Below are positions 1 to 8,487 of a stretch of DNA of 62,015 nucleotides, in pieces (positions within the stretch are counted from its first letter, which is position 1; every line of letters begins with the position of its first letter). The position numbers and the translations under genes were made by a program. The stretch comes from an uncultured Caldilineales bacterium (GTDB taxonomy: Bacteria > Chloroflexota > Anaerolineae > JAAEKA01), in assembly GCA_937907455.1 (NCBI GenBank), contig CALESQ010000048.1, positions 1 through 62,015 on the forward strand, in the 5' to 3' direction. The notes beneath the pieces were generated by a model. That model was not told where the DNA came from and did not search any database. It saw nothing but the letters and a program-made list of their open reading frames with translations.

Positions 1-214
1 CAGACCGAGTCCGCTGGTTCCACTCTGCTGCGGCCGGTCTCCAGACCGAGTCCGCAAGCGCGCTGGCTCGGTCTGGAGATTGGGAACCATCCCGGAGGGG
101 CCGGCCAGAGCGCGGTTCAGGCGAGAGACCGGCCAGCGCGCGGCTTTTCCCCATCTCCAACCTAGCTCAACGCAAGATAATCCCCCACGGGGTATACCCC
201 ACCATTCCTGCACT
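1..214. repeat. Dispersed repeat modules upstream of holA
   Basis: No gene is seen in the first 214 bases. Bases 27-50 are a 24-base module (B) containing the palindrome CGGTCTCCAGACCG. Bases 70-106 are a 37-base module (A) that starts GGTCTGGAGATTGGGAACCA and ends in GGCCGGCC-like sequence. AGACCGAGTCCGC occurs at 2-14 and again at 43-55. Module B recurs exactly at 29435-29458, and module A recurs five times at 29.2-29.6 kb with one or a few changes. An open frame runs from module A into holA, but its translation is only translated repeat and should not be counted as the holA N-terminus. Confidence 0.8.
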
Positions 215-1279
215 ATGATCTATCTGCTCCACGGCCCGGATGAGTTGCTGCGTAGCGAGCGCCTGGATGTCATTCGGGCGGCCATTGGCGCGCCGGAGCT
301 GGCCGAGCTGAGTACCACCTGGCTGGAAGGGCGCAAAACCTCGGTGGCCGAGGTATGCTACCATTGCGACGTGGTGCCTTTCCTCACCGAACGGCGACTG
401 GTTATCGTCAACGATCTGCTGGCGCAGCTACGCCGCCGCCAGCAGGCAGGCAAAGGTAAGGACACCGCCGAAACCGAAGCAGGGGCAACGCCCTCACGCG
501 CCGAGACCGCACGCGACACGCTGCTGACTTACCTGCCAACACTGCCCGCCAGCACCGATCTGGTGCTCAGCGAGGGGGAAAAACTCGCCCAGAACGACCG
601 TTTGTACAAAGAATTGGCGCGGCTGAGCGCCGCCGGGCAAGCTGAAATCGTACTGTGCGAAGCCCCAGACCTGCGAGACCTGCCGGAATGGGTGCTGCGC
701 CGCGCCCGACAAAAGGGCGGAACCATCGAACGCGATGCGGCCTTCGACCTGGCCACCGCCATTGGCCGCAACCTGCGTCTGCTGGATAACGAGTTGGACA
801 AGCTGCTGATCTACCGCGGGGGAGCCGGTCCGATCCGCCGCGACGATGTGCATCTGCTGACACCCTACACGCAGGAGGCCAACATCTTCGACATGGTGGA
901 CGGTATCGGCCAGGGAGATGGCGTGCGCGCTGTGCGCCTGCTGCACGAGCTGCTGCGCGACGGAGCCGCACCGCTCTACCTGCTTTCGATGATTGTGCGC
1001 CAGTTTCGCATTCTGGTGCAGGTTTCCGACCTGATGGGCAGCGGCCTGGGCAAGGAAGCCATCGCCAAAGCCATCGGCCTGCACCCGTATCCCACAGAAA
1101 AAGCCATGCAGCAAAGTCGCCGTTGGCGCATGGCCGAGCTGCAAGCCGCCTACGATTACTTGCTGGAGGCCGACCTGGCCATCAAAACAGGTAAAATGAA
1201 CGACACGCTGGCGGTGGAGCTGGCCGTGGTGGAACTGAGCCGGTCTTCGGTAGCCATACGTGCCGCCGCGCGCGGCTGA
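215..1279 (+). CDS. holA: DNA polymerase III subunit delta
   Basis: 354-residue clamp-loader delta subunit, which opens the beta sliding clamp in the DnaX complex. The N-terminus MIYLLHGPDELLRSERLDVI is the usual delta opening (a degenerate nucleotide-binding fold with no working Walker A). The middle and C-terminal parts carry the family pattern LDNELDKLLIY, then EANIFDMVDGIGQGD, then the collar domain with LLSMIVRQFRILVQVSDL. Length fits the family (about 330-360). The ATG at 215 is chosen because everything upstream in frame is translated repeat DNA. No clear Shine-Dalgarno is visible. The gene stands alone, 64 bases ahead of the exonuclease gene. Confidence 0.9.
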   Translation: MIYLLHGPDELLRSERLDVIRAAIGAPELAELSTTWLEGRKTSVAEVCYHCDVVPFLTERRLVIVNDLLAQLRRRQQAGKGKDTAETEAGATPSRAETARDTLLTYLPTLPASTDLVLSEGEKLAQNDRLYKELARLSAAGQAEIVLCEAPDLRDLPEWVLRRARQKGGTIERDAAFDLATAIGRNLRLLDNELDKLLIYRGGAGPIRRDDVHLLTPYTQEANIFDMVDGIGQGDGVRAVRLLHELLRDGAAPLYLLSMIVRQFRILVQVSDLMGSGLGKEAIAKAIGLHPYPTEKAMQQSRRWRMAELQAAYDYLLEADLAIKTGKMNDTLAVELAVVELSRSSVAIRAAARG

Positions 1280-1343
1280 GTCGCAGCCCTGCGCTTTGTG
1301 GGTGCCACCCACCGCGCTTTGCATGAAAACAGGCTGACTGCCC

Positions 1344-2120
1344 ATGACTACCCTCATCTCCTGGAACGTCAACGGCGCGCGCGCCGTGTACAAAAAAGGC
1401 TTTATGGACTGGCTGGCTGCGGCCAACGCCGACATTGTCTGCCTGCAAGAGGTGCGGGCCGAGCCGGAGCAACTGCCCGCCGACCTGCGTCATCCCGCGG
1501 GCTACCATGCCTTCTGGAACCCCTCGCGCAGCAAACGCGGCTACAGTGGCGTGGGTCTGCTCACGCGCGAACTGCCACAGCGCGTGGAGATGGGTCTCGG
1601 CATCGAAGAGTTCGACTGCGAAGGCCGCACCCTCATCGCCGAATACGATGATTTCGTGCTGCTCAACAGCTATTTCCCCAACGGTGGTCGCGACCATACC
1701 CGCGTGCCCTACAAGCTGACTTTCTACGACGCCTTTCTGAGCAAGTGCGCTGCACTGCGCGCCACCGGTAAGCCGCTGATCTTTTGCGGCGATGTCAACA
1801 CCGCGCACCGCGAAATTGATCTGGCGCGACCCAGGGAAAACGTGGGTGTCACCGGCTTTTTGCCGGAGGAGCGTGCCTGGCTGGATGCAGTCACCGCCGC
1901 GGGCTATGTGGATACCTTTCGCTACCTCTACCCCGATCTGACCGAACAGTATACCTGGTGGCATCAGGTGAGCTTTGCCCGCCAACGCAATGTAGGCTGG
2001 CGCATTGACTATTTCTTCGTGTCGCCTGATCTGCTGCCGCGGGTGACCGATGCCTTCATCCACATGGATGTGATGGGCAGCGATCATTGCCCGGTGGGAG
2101 TGGTGATTGCAGAGCAGTAG
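1344..2120 (+). CDS. xth: Exodeoxyribonuclease III (AP endonuclease)
   Basis: 258-residue Mg-dependent exonuclease III / AP endonuclease of the EEP superfamily, which cuts at abasic sites in base excision repair. Visible motifs in order: LISWNVNGAR (Asn metal ligand region), DIVCLQEVRAE (catalytic Glu), the GDVNTAHREIDLARP loop (Asp and Asn of the active site), NVGWRIDYFFVS, and the terminal GSDHCPVGVVI (Asp-His pair). Length is normal for the family. The gene is followed within 20 bases by a strong intrinsic terminator. Confidence 0.95.
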   Translation: MTTLISWNVNGARAVYKKGFMDWLAAANADIVCLQEVRAEPEQLPADLRHPAGYHAFWNPSRSKRGYSGVGLLTRELPQRVEMGLGIEEFDCEGRTLIAEYDDFVLLNSYFPNGGRDHTRVPYKLTFYDAFLSKCAALRATGKPLIFCGDVNTAHREIDLARPRENVGVTGFLPEERAWLDAVTAAGYVDTFRYLYPDLTEQYTWWHQVSFARQRNVGWRIDYFFVSPDLLPRVTDAFIHMDVMGSDHCPVGVVIAEQ

Positions 2121-2138
2121 ACACAGCGCAACTAAAGC

Positions 2139-2180
2139 ATGCGGCCGTGCGGATAATCCGCACGGCCGCATTTTGTTTGT
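2139..2180 (+). terminator. Intrinsic terminator after xth
   Basis: A perfect 15-bp stem (2139-2153 with 2157-2171, left arm ATGCGGCCGTGCGGA) closes a 3-base TAA loop and runs directly into TTTTGTTTGT (2171-2180). It sits 18 bases after the xth stop. Because the next gene converges on it from the minus strand, the stem may also stop that transcript, although the minus-strand U tract is poor. Confidence 0.9.
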
Positions 2181-2239
2181 GGGGGATAGCTTCAGAGCCT
2201 GCCGACAGCAGGCTTGCAACCCTGCCGCCCGGCTACCGG

Positions 2240-4885
2240 CTATTCACCGTATGTGCGCAAGCGATAGCCCTCCACCGCTTCACCCAGCGTCACGGTAATG
2301 CTCTCCACCGGTTCGATGGCGGTGGGCGAGGCCAACAGCACCGTGGCAGTACCGGTGACGTTGATCACGACGTGCATCGTGCCGTAGCCGATGCTGCCAG
2401 TAGTGGTCGGTTCTGATAAGCCACAGCCGGCTGCCGCCAGGTAGCTGGGAGCCGTTTCGCCGCCAGAGTTGGAACCAATAAAGAAGCGATTGCTGGCAGC
2501 TTGGCCGCTGGGACTAAACACCTCGGCCACCAACACCGAACCAGCAGGCACGTTAGCTGTGATCGGCACACTGTAACGGCTCAGGCTTTGGTTGGGCAGG
2601 TTAAAGTTCACCGTGGCAATAAGGCTCATGTTGCCGTAGGTCATCGAGCCGGAGGGATTGCTTAGGCGATAGATGCGCAGGCGCATCGGCTGCGACGAGC
2701 CACTGCCAGCCTGGGCATATTCCACACCGAACTCCACATTGCTGACATTGAACGCGCCGCTGATGCCGTAGTCGCTCAGCCGGAAACGCCGCAGATAGGC
2801 GTTATCGGTGTGGTAGCCAGCACTGTTGAGACAAGCCACCGAATTATCGTTGGTAATTGACTGCGACTGCGATTGGGTGATGGTGCGCGTCACAGTGCCG
2901 GGGGTCAGCGAAAAGTTGGCCGTGACTGTGCCGCCCGCGAACACCGTTACCGCCTGCTGCACACTGGTGTAACCCGACGCCGAAGCGCGCACGGTCTGGC
3001 TGCCTGCCGCTACATTGCTGATCATGTAAGCACCGGCAGCATTGGTGGTGGCGCACTGGTTGCTGGAAAGCACACATACCTGCGCCCCGGAAATGGCCTG
3101 GTTGTTGCCAGAACGGGTGACAGTACCCATCACCGCGCCGGTGGTGGGAGGATTGCTGCGGTAAAGCAGCGGCAGCCAGGCGCGCGGTGTGCCAGGAGGC
3201 GTTACCTGACCACATTGATCGAATTTGAATTTGGCGATGCGCGTACTCCACACGCTGGAAGCGTTCCATTCGCCGGTGAACCAGAAGGTGCAGTCATCTG
3301 TCGGGTCCACGTTCATCGAAGAGTAATCGCCGTAGCGCGGGTCGCCGTTGGAGCCGGTGCCGTTGACCAGCGTGGTCTCGCTTTGCGTCATCGTGCCGGC
3401 AGAGTCGCCAGCCAAACGACCCGTGTAGCGCAAGCCGGGATAGGTGCTGCTGTTGGCCACATTGTAGCCCAGCGCAATGTTACCCGATTTATCCATGGCA
3501 ATAGAACCCATCCAGCGGTTCAGGTTGCCGGGCGCATAGGTACCTTCCTGGAACAGGCTCCAGCCGCCGCCGGTGTTGCGCAACTCGAACCAACGAATGC
3601 CGGCGCGGTCGCTGCCCACATCCACAGCAAAGTTGCCTACCATCACCTGGCGCGAGCCGAAGTTGCGATAGGCTACGCGCCACATGATCACCTCACGTAT
3701 GCCGTCTATGCGCATGGTGGTGCCAGGCTGAGGAATACACTGCAACGTGCTGAGGCCGCACAGCGTCGAGTCGAACTCGGCCACCGATACATTGGCGATC
3801 TTGCTGAACGTCGAGCTGGCAGGCGTGCTCCAATTGACAGTGAAAGCCCACACTTCCAGCAGATCGCTACCGGGTTGGCCGCTGGGGCCGTGCACCTCGG
3901 TGTCGCGGTGACGCATAAACAGCCCCGGCGAGCCTGAAGGCGGTGCGGTGGCTCCGTCTACATCCACGGGGGTTAGGGCCTGGAAGCCGAAGCCTGACAG
4001 CGCATCAGCCGTGCGGCGCTGTACCCCTGCCGATTGCCCCACCAGCATTTTAGAACGTTCCAGAGCATAGACCGCAGGCGTAGGCCCAGAAGCTGAACTT
4101 TCATTCGTGGTGATATAGTAGGCGTCGTTCCACACCGCGTACTTGGGATAGTCAGGGAAATTCGGTGCCTGCACCGCATAGAAGTAATAACTGCCCGTGG
4201 GATCGCTGGAGGTGGAAACGTAGATACACATGTAGTTGCCGCTGCCTGGATCGGTGAACTCGCTCAGCACCCAGCGCCCTGCCAGTTGATCGTATACCGC
4301 CACCGGATCGCCAGCAGCAAACGAGCGGCAGGCATGAGAGGCAGGAGCCAGGCTGTTGAGCAGGGCCGGACCAGCCAACACTGCGCCGGTAGACTTATTG
4401 TAAACGGTTATGCGCGCCCCGCTGCTGCCGTTGATCATCTGCACATAGTGGTTGGGGCCAATATCGCCCACCGTGTCGGGCGGGCTGACGTTGCTGAAGG
4501 TCTGACCGTTGAAGTTAAGCTGCGGCGTAGTAAAGGCATCAGCCGCGGCCGGCGCGACAGCTTCCTGCTGCGCCAACAAAGCATCCGGCCCCATGTCCGG
4601 GTTCATGTCCTTCACCAGCCCCATGCCGCCGCGCGGGTTGATCTCGCGGTTCAGCCGGGGATCAGCCAACGGTGCCGCAGGCGCATCGCGCAAAGCGCCG
4701 GTCAACACTGCCTCCACCCGCTCGCTGCCCGCTGTCTGCTGTGCCACCGCTGCCGCTGCCGCCGCATTCATGCTGCGTGTTGTCGCACGAGAGGTCTCTA
4801 TGCGCTGATATGCCGGTGACCATAACGCCAAACCAGCGACCGCCACAACCAGAAAGACACCAATTGCCCTACGAAGTGTACTCAT
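2240..4885 (-). CDS. Large secreted protein with carboxypeptidase-regulatory-like domain
   Basis: 881-residue exported protein. The N-terminus STLRRAIGVFLVVAVAGLAL is a signal peptide or membrane anchor. Residues about 110-560 form a Cys-containing region with the pattern DTVGDIGPNHYVQMINGSSG, seen in uncharacterised secreted proteins. WLPLLYRS (about 569-576) resembles the YLPLV motif at the end of the 1022-residue NHL protein in this window. Residues about 580-665 look like a carboxypeptidase-regulatory beta-sandwich (GTVTRSGNNQAISGAQVCVL). The last 200 residues contain NSVACLNSAGYHTDNAYLRR, an extracellular beta domain. The start at 4885 is preferred to 4903 because AGGAG lies 7 bases before it. 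The function is unknown, probably surface or matrix. Confidence 0.8.
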   Translation of the reverse strand: MSTLRRAIGVFLVVAVAGLALWSPAYQRIETSRATTRSMNAAAAAAVAQQTAGSERVEAVLTGALRDAPAAPLADPRLNREINPRGGMGLVKDMNPDMGPDALLAQQEAVAPAAADAFTTPQLNFNGQTFSNVSPPDTVGDIGPNHYVQMINGSSGARITVYNKSTGAVLAGPALLNSLAPASHACRSFAAGDPVAVYDQLAGRWVLSEFTDPGSGNYMCIYVSTSSDPTGSYYFYAVQAPNFPDYPKYAVWNDAYYITTNESSASGPTPAVYALERSKMLVGQSAGVQRRTADALSGFGFQALTPVDVDGATAPPSGSPGLFMRHRDTEVHGPSGQPGSDLLEVWAFTVNWSTPASSTFSKIANVSVAEFDSTLCGLSTLQCIPQPGTTMRIDGIREVIMWRVAYRNFGSRQVMVGNFAVDVGSDRAGIRWFELRNTGGGWSLFQEGTYAPGNLNRWMGSIAMDKSGNIALGYNVANSSTYPGLRYTGRLAGDSAGTMTQSETTLVNGTGSNGDPRYGDYSSMNVDPTDDCTFWFTGEWNASSVWSTRIAKFKFDQCGQVTPPGTPRAWLPLLYRSNPPTTGAVMGTVTRSGNNQAISGAQVCVLSSNQCATTNAAGAYMISNVAAGSQTVRASASGYTSVQQAVTVFAGGTVTANFSLTPGTVTRTITQSQSQSITNDNSVACLNSAGYHTDNAYLRRFRLSDYGISGAFNVSNVEFGVEYAQAGSGSSQPMRLRIYRLSNPSGSMTYGNMSLIATVNFNLPNQSLSRYSVPITANVPAGSVLVAEVFSPSGQAASNRFFIGSNSGGETAPSYLAAAGCGLSEPTTTGSIGYGTMHVVINVTGTATVLLASPTAIEPVESITVTLGEAVEGYRLRTYGE

Positions 4886-4997
4886 AACCTGCTCCTGTTG
4901 CATTCAAACTTCTATATTGGTGGACAAGGCCACCCCGGTAGTTGACGGGCAACCGCGTGAGTTGATCGGATTGGCATTTATGGGTATGATTACGCTG

Positions 4998-5025
4998 TTG
5001 CTGTCACCGGTTATTATAGCATAAT
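4998..5025 (+). promoter_or_regulatory. Putative sigma70-type promoter of hslO
   Basis: TTGCTG at 4998-5003 and CATAAT at 5020-5025 are 16 bases apart, about 30 bases before the hslO ATG. The site overlaps a minus-strand extended -10 (TGCTATAAT, read from 5021 to 5013) that could serve the divergent secreted-protein gene. This is pattern matching only. Confidence 0.4.
5013..5021 (-). promoter_or_regulatory. Putative extended -10 of the secreted-protein gene
   Basis: Read on the minus strand the sequence is TGCTATAAT, a perfect extended -10, about 130 bases upstream of the 4885 start. No good -35 box lies 16-18 bases upstream, which extended -10 promoters can tolerate. It interleaves with the hslO promoter, so the two could interfere with each other. 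Confidence 0.4.
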
Positions 5026-5054
5026 CTGATCGAAACGAGCGAGTGCCTTGCTTT

Positions 5055-5966
5055 ATGAACGACATTTTATTACGAGTTTTTGCCAAAGACGCCGGATTGC
5101 GCGGCCTAATCTGCACCACCGGCGAGTTGAGCCGGGAAGCAGCGCGGCGACACAATGCCAGCCCAATCGCAGCCGCGGCGCTCAGCCAGGGGCTTACGGC
5201 GGCAACGCTGCTGGGCGCATTATTGAAGGTGCAGCAACGCGTGGCGCTGAAGCTGGAGGGTGACGGTGCGCTGCGCAAGCTGGTAGCCGAAAGCGACGCC
5301 TATGGCCGCGTGCGCGGCTATGTAGCCGAACCCGGCCTGGACTGGCCCGCTCCCTACGATGCGCCTGCCACGACACAGGCGCTGGGACGACGCGGCCTGC
5401 TCACTGTGGTGCGCGATCTGGGCCTGCGTGACCTGCACCAGGGCGCTGTGGCGCTGGAGGGCGATACCCTCGATACCTCGCTGGCTGCTTATTTTACAAA
5501 ATCTGAACAAACGGCCACGGTGTTGCGCACTGTGCTAGCCACAGACTCCGCGGGCACAGTGACCGTGGCCGGTGGCGTGCTCTTCCAACCGCTGCCAGGA
5601 GCCAGCCTGCTCGGCTTGCAGCAGGTGGCGGCCACCCTGAACCAGACCGACGATCTGGCCGCGCTTTTCCTTACCTTGACACCGGAGCAGCTTGCCGCGC
5701 ACTTGCTGGGCGATCTGCCCTATACGGTGCTGGAGCAGCGCCTGCTGGCTTTCAGTTGCACATGTAGCCGCGCCCGCTCTCGCCAGGCGCTCAAGGTACT
5801 TAGCGCAGATGACCTGCTGGGTCTGATTGTGGAAGGCGAAGCCGTGGTAGATTGCCACTTTTGCCACGAACGCTATGTGTTCAGCCGCGAAGAACTGGGC
5901 GAAATTCTGGACGAGATCGAAAGTGAAGCGCTGGACGCACTGCTGGACGACACGGAGGTTCCATGA
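5055..5966 (+). CDS. hslO: Hsp33 redox-regulated chaperone
   Basis: 303-residue Hsp33, a cytoplasmic holdase activated by oxidation when its four zinc-binding Cys form disulfides. The C-terminal switch is complete: CTC (C235, C237) and CHFC (C267, C270), with the linker region between. The N-terminal domain begins MNDILLRVFAKDAGLRGLIC. The ATG at 5055 is preferred over an upstream GTG at 5043, whose four extra codons do not match the family. The stop overlaps the start of the next gene by 4 bases (ATGA), so the two are translationally coupled. Confidence 0.93.
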   Translation: MNDILLRVFAKDAGLRGLICTTGELSREAARRHNASPIAAAALSQGLTAATLLGALLKVQQRVALKLEGDGALRKLVAESDAYGRVRGYVAEPGLDWPAPYDAPATTQALGRRGLLTVVRDLGLRDLHQGAVALEGDTLDTSLAAYFTKSEQTATVLRTVLATDSAGTVTVAGGVLFQPLPGASLLGLQQVAATLNQTDDLAALFLTLTPEQLAAHLLGDLPYTVLEQRLLAFSCTCSRARSRQALKVLSADDLLGLIVEGEAVVDCHFCHERYVFSREELGEILDEIESEALDALLDDTEVP

Positions 5967-7876
5967 CATCCCTGCCAATCACCCATTTGACGCTGTACAA
6001 GCACGGCGTAGGCTATTTTCAACGCCAAGGCAAGCTGCACGGCGAGCAAACCAGCCTGACCTTCCGCGTGGAAGCGCTGAACGATGTGCTGAAAAGCCTG
6101 ACCGCCATTGACTGGGGCGACGGCCAAGTGCTGGGCATTGAATATCCCAGCCCGCAAACCCGCGAAGAGCTGCTGGCCGGGTCTTCCATCCACCTGGACG
6201 ACCAACGCAGCCTGCAAGATCTGCTGAAGAGCCTGCGCGGGCGACAAGTGCGCTTGCTGCTGGATCAAGGCGAAAGCCGCGAGGGGGTGCTGGTGGGGCT
6301 GGACGAAGCGCCTGCCGAACAGCCGCTGGCTACTGCCCTGGTATCATTGTTACAGCAGGATGAGCAGGTAACGAATGCCCCGCTGGCGCGGCTGCACGGC
6401 GTGGCCCTGCTCGATGCCGATGCCTCTGCCGATCTGCGCTTTTTCCTGGCCAGTTCGCTCACCCAGGAGGCGCATCGCCAGGTGACAATCCGCCTGACGC
6501 CCGGTGACCATGATCTGACCATCAGCTATGTGGCCCCCGCCCCTACCTGGCGGGTCAGTTATCGGCTGGTGATCGAGCCGGCTGCTGCCGGGCAGGAGCC
6601 GCAGGCATTGCTGCTGGGCTGGGGCATCTTCGACAATCGCCTGGAGGAAGATCTGCAAGGCATCAACCTGTCGTTGGTGGCCGGTATGCCCATTTCCTTT
6701 ATCTATGACCTGGTTACACCCTTTACCCCGGCGCGACCTGAGGTGAAAGAGGAGGGGCGCGTTGCAGCGGGGCCGGTGGCCTTTGCTGCGGGCGCGCCGC
6801 CTATGATGATGCGCGCTGCGGCTATGGAAACAGCCGACGCCGCGCCGCGGGTGGCAGGCAAACGCGCCCTCAACGCGCAGGCGCTGGACCGCTCCACGCA
6901 ACTCAACACCGAGGGCAACGACCTGGGCGAATTGTTTGAATACGCCATTGCCACACCGGTGACGGTTGGCCGCGGCCAATCGGCTATGGTTCCCATCGTC
7001 TCGGCACGACTGGCAGCGCGCAAAGAGCTGCTTTACAACGGCAGCAAGCAGGCGAAACATCCGGTGGCTACGCTGCGCCTGCATAACGGCAGCGGTGTGG
7101 CGCTGGAACGCGGCCCGCTGACGGTGCTGGATGGCAGCCACTATGCCGGTGAGGCCCTGCTGGCCTACACCGCGCCCGATGGTGAGATTGTAGCTGCCTA
7201 TGCGGTGGAGTTGGGCGTCGCCGTGACTGAAGAAAGCGAGGCCAGGCGCGAGCTACACAGCGTGCGCATCCGCGGCCATTATCTGCTGATCGAAGAATGG
7301 GAGCTGCACACGCGGCGTTACACCCTGCAAAACAGCAGCAACAAGGCACACACGGTGCTGGTAGAGCAGGCCCGCACCACCGGCTTTGCTCTGGTGGATA
7401 GCCCGCAGCCGCATGAGCAAGGTGCAGCGTATTGGCGCTTCGCTGTGCAGGCTCCAGCACACAGCACCGTGCCTCTGGCCATACACGAGCGTCGGCTGCT
7501 CAGCCGCCAAGAGGAAATCCGCCATCAATCTGCGGCTGTACTACAAGATTATGCCCGGCGCGGGCTGCTCAACGCGGCTACGCAGGGACAACTGAACGCA
7601 TTGCTGGCGTTGTGGCAGCAACTCGCCGCGCACGAACAACGCCTGGCCGAGCTGGAACAGCAGCGCCAAAAACTCTATCAGAGCCAGGAACAACTGCGCG
7701 CCAACATGACGGCGCTGAGTGCAACCGGCAAAGAAGGTGAGCTGCGCGCCGGCTATGTAGACAAACTGCGCAGCAGCGAACAACAGCTTGAGACGCTGGC
7801 ACAGGAAGAAACCAGGCTAAGGGCCGAGATCGCGCGGCTCAACCAGGAAATCAACAGCCACGCCATGCCCCTGTGA
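5963..7876 (+). CDS. DUF4139 / MuiA-like domain protein
   Basis: 637-residue protein of the DUF4139 (mucoidy inhibitor MuiA-like) group, whose biochemical role is unknown. The central segment ISYVAPAPTWRVSYRLVIE followed by LLGWGIFDNRLEEDLQGINL is the DUF4139 signature. The last 90 residues (LAALWQQLAAHEQRLAELEQ onward) are a strongly predicted coiled coil rich in Glu, Gln and Arg. No signal peptide is visible, unlike many relatives, so this copy looks cytoplasmic. It overlaps hslO by 4 bases, suggesting co-expression with the redox chaperone. Confidence 0.8.
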   Translation: MTSLPITHLTLYKHGVGYFQRQGKLHGEQTSLTFRVEALNDVLKSLTAIDWGDGQVLGIEYPSPQTREELLAGSSIHLDDQRSLQDLLKSLRGRQVRLLLDQGESREGVLVGLDEAPAEQPLATALVSLLQQDEQVTNAPLARLHGVALLDADASADLRFFLASSLTQEAHRQVTIRLTPGDHDLTISYVAPAPTWRVSYRLVIEPAAAGQEPQALLLGWGIFDNRLEEDLQGINLSLVAGMPISFIYDLVTPFTPARPEVKEEGRVAAGPVAFAAGAPPMMMRAAAMETADAAPRVAGKRALNAQALDRSTQLNTEGNDLGELFEYAIATPVTVGRGQSAMVPIVSARLAARKELLYNGSKQAKHPVATLRLHNGSGVALERGPLTVLDGSHYAGEALLAYTAPDGEIVAAYAVELGVAVTEESEARRELHSVRIRGHYLLIEEWELHTRRYTLQNSSNKAHTVLVEQARTTGFALVDSPQPHEQGAAYWRFAVQAPAHSTVPLAIHERRLLSRQEEIRHQSAAVLQDYARRGLLNAATQGQLNALLALWQQLAAHEQRLAELEQQRQKLYQSQEQLRANMTALSATGKEGELRAGYVDKLRSSEQQLETLAQEETRLRAEIARLNQEINSHAMPL

Positions 7877-7941
7877 GAAGAAACAAAGGTTGATAGGGGT
7901 AATTGCAGCCTGTCGGCAGCGCTTATCTGATTTTGTCCTTT

Positions 7942-8427
7942 ATGACCACCAAAACCAATGCCATGCGTCGGCTGGAACAAGCCGGCATTTCCTTTGAGCT
8001 GCGTACCTATGTCTACGATGAAGCGCGCTTCAGCGCCGAAGACACCGCGGCGCAGCTCGGCATGGCGCAGGAGACGGTGTTCAAAACCCTGTTAACGCGC
8101 AGTGACCGCAACAGCTATCTGTTTGCGCTTGTGCCCGCAGGCTGTGAATTGGACCTGCGCGCGCTGGCCGCAGCCGCCGGTGTGAAACGCGTGGAGATGG
8201 TATCCCCGCGTGAGCTAGTAGCGCTCACCGGCTATGAGCGCGGCGCCGTGACGGTGCTGGCGGCCCGCCACGCCTATCCCGTATTTGCCGATGAAACCCT
8301 GCTGCTGTGGCCGCGTGTAGCCGTCAGCGCCGGGGCACATGGCTTGCAACTAGCGCTGGCCCCCGAAGATCTGGTACGCATCAGCCACGCTGCCACGGCA
8401 GATATTGCCGTCAGCAGCAAGCCGTGA
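7942..8427 (+). CDS. ybaK: YbaK/EbsC-family Cys-tRNA(Pro) deacylase-like protein
   Basis: 161-residue YbaK/EbsC domain protein. The family hydrolyses mis-acylated tRNA (Cys-tRNA-Pro in YbaK). MTTKTNAMRRLEQAGISFEL is the typical N-terminus. VFKTLLTRSD supplies the conserved Lys, and GYERGAVTVLAAR matches the G-Y-x-x-G loop. The ATG at 7942 is used instead of an in-frame TTG at 7903 that would add 13 unmatched residues. It sits directly before gatB, so both neighbours act on tRNA aminoacylation quality. Confidence 0.82.
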   Translation: MTTKTNAMRRLEQAGISFELRTYVYDEARFSAEDTAAQLGMAQETVFKTLLTRSDRNSYLFALVPAGCELDLRALAAAAGVKRVEMVSPRELVALTGYERGAVTVLAARHAYPVFADETLLLWPRVAVSAGAHGLQLALAPEDLVRISHAATADIAVSSKP

Positions 8428-8487
8428 CTTAAGAGTTATACGGCTAATCCATCCTGTCCGCCTCGCCATTCCCGATTGATACCCCCC

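Noticed and set aside
80..214. Longer N-terminus for HolA from a TTG at base 80
   Set aside because: The added residues are the translation of dispersed module A, and the family match starts at the ATG at 215.
494..1435. Long open frame on the minus strand across holA
   Set aside because: High GC content leaves antisense frames open; no start signal or family match, and the sense frame is a clear holA.
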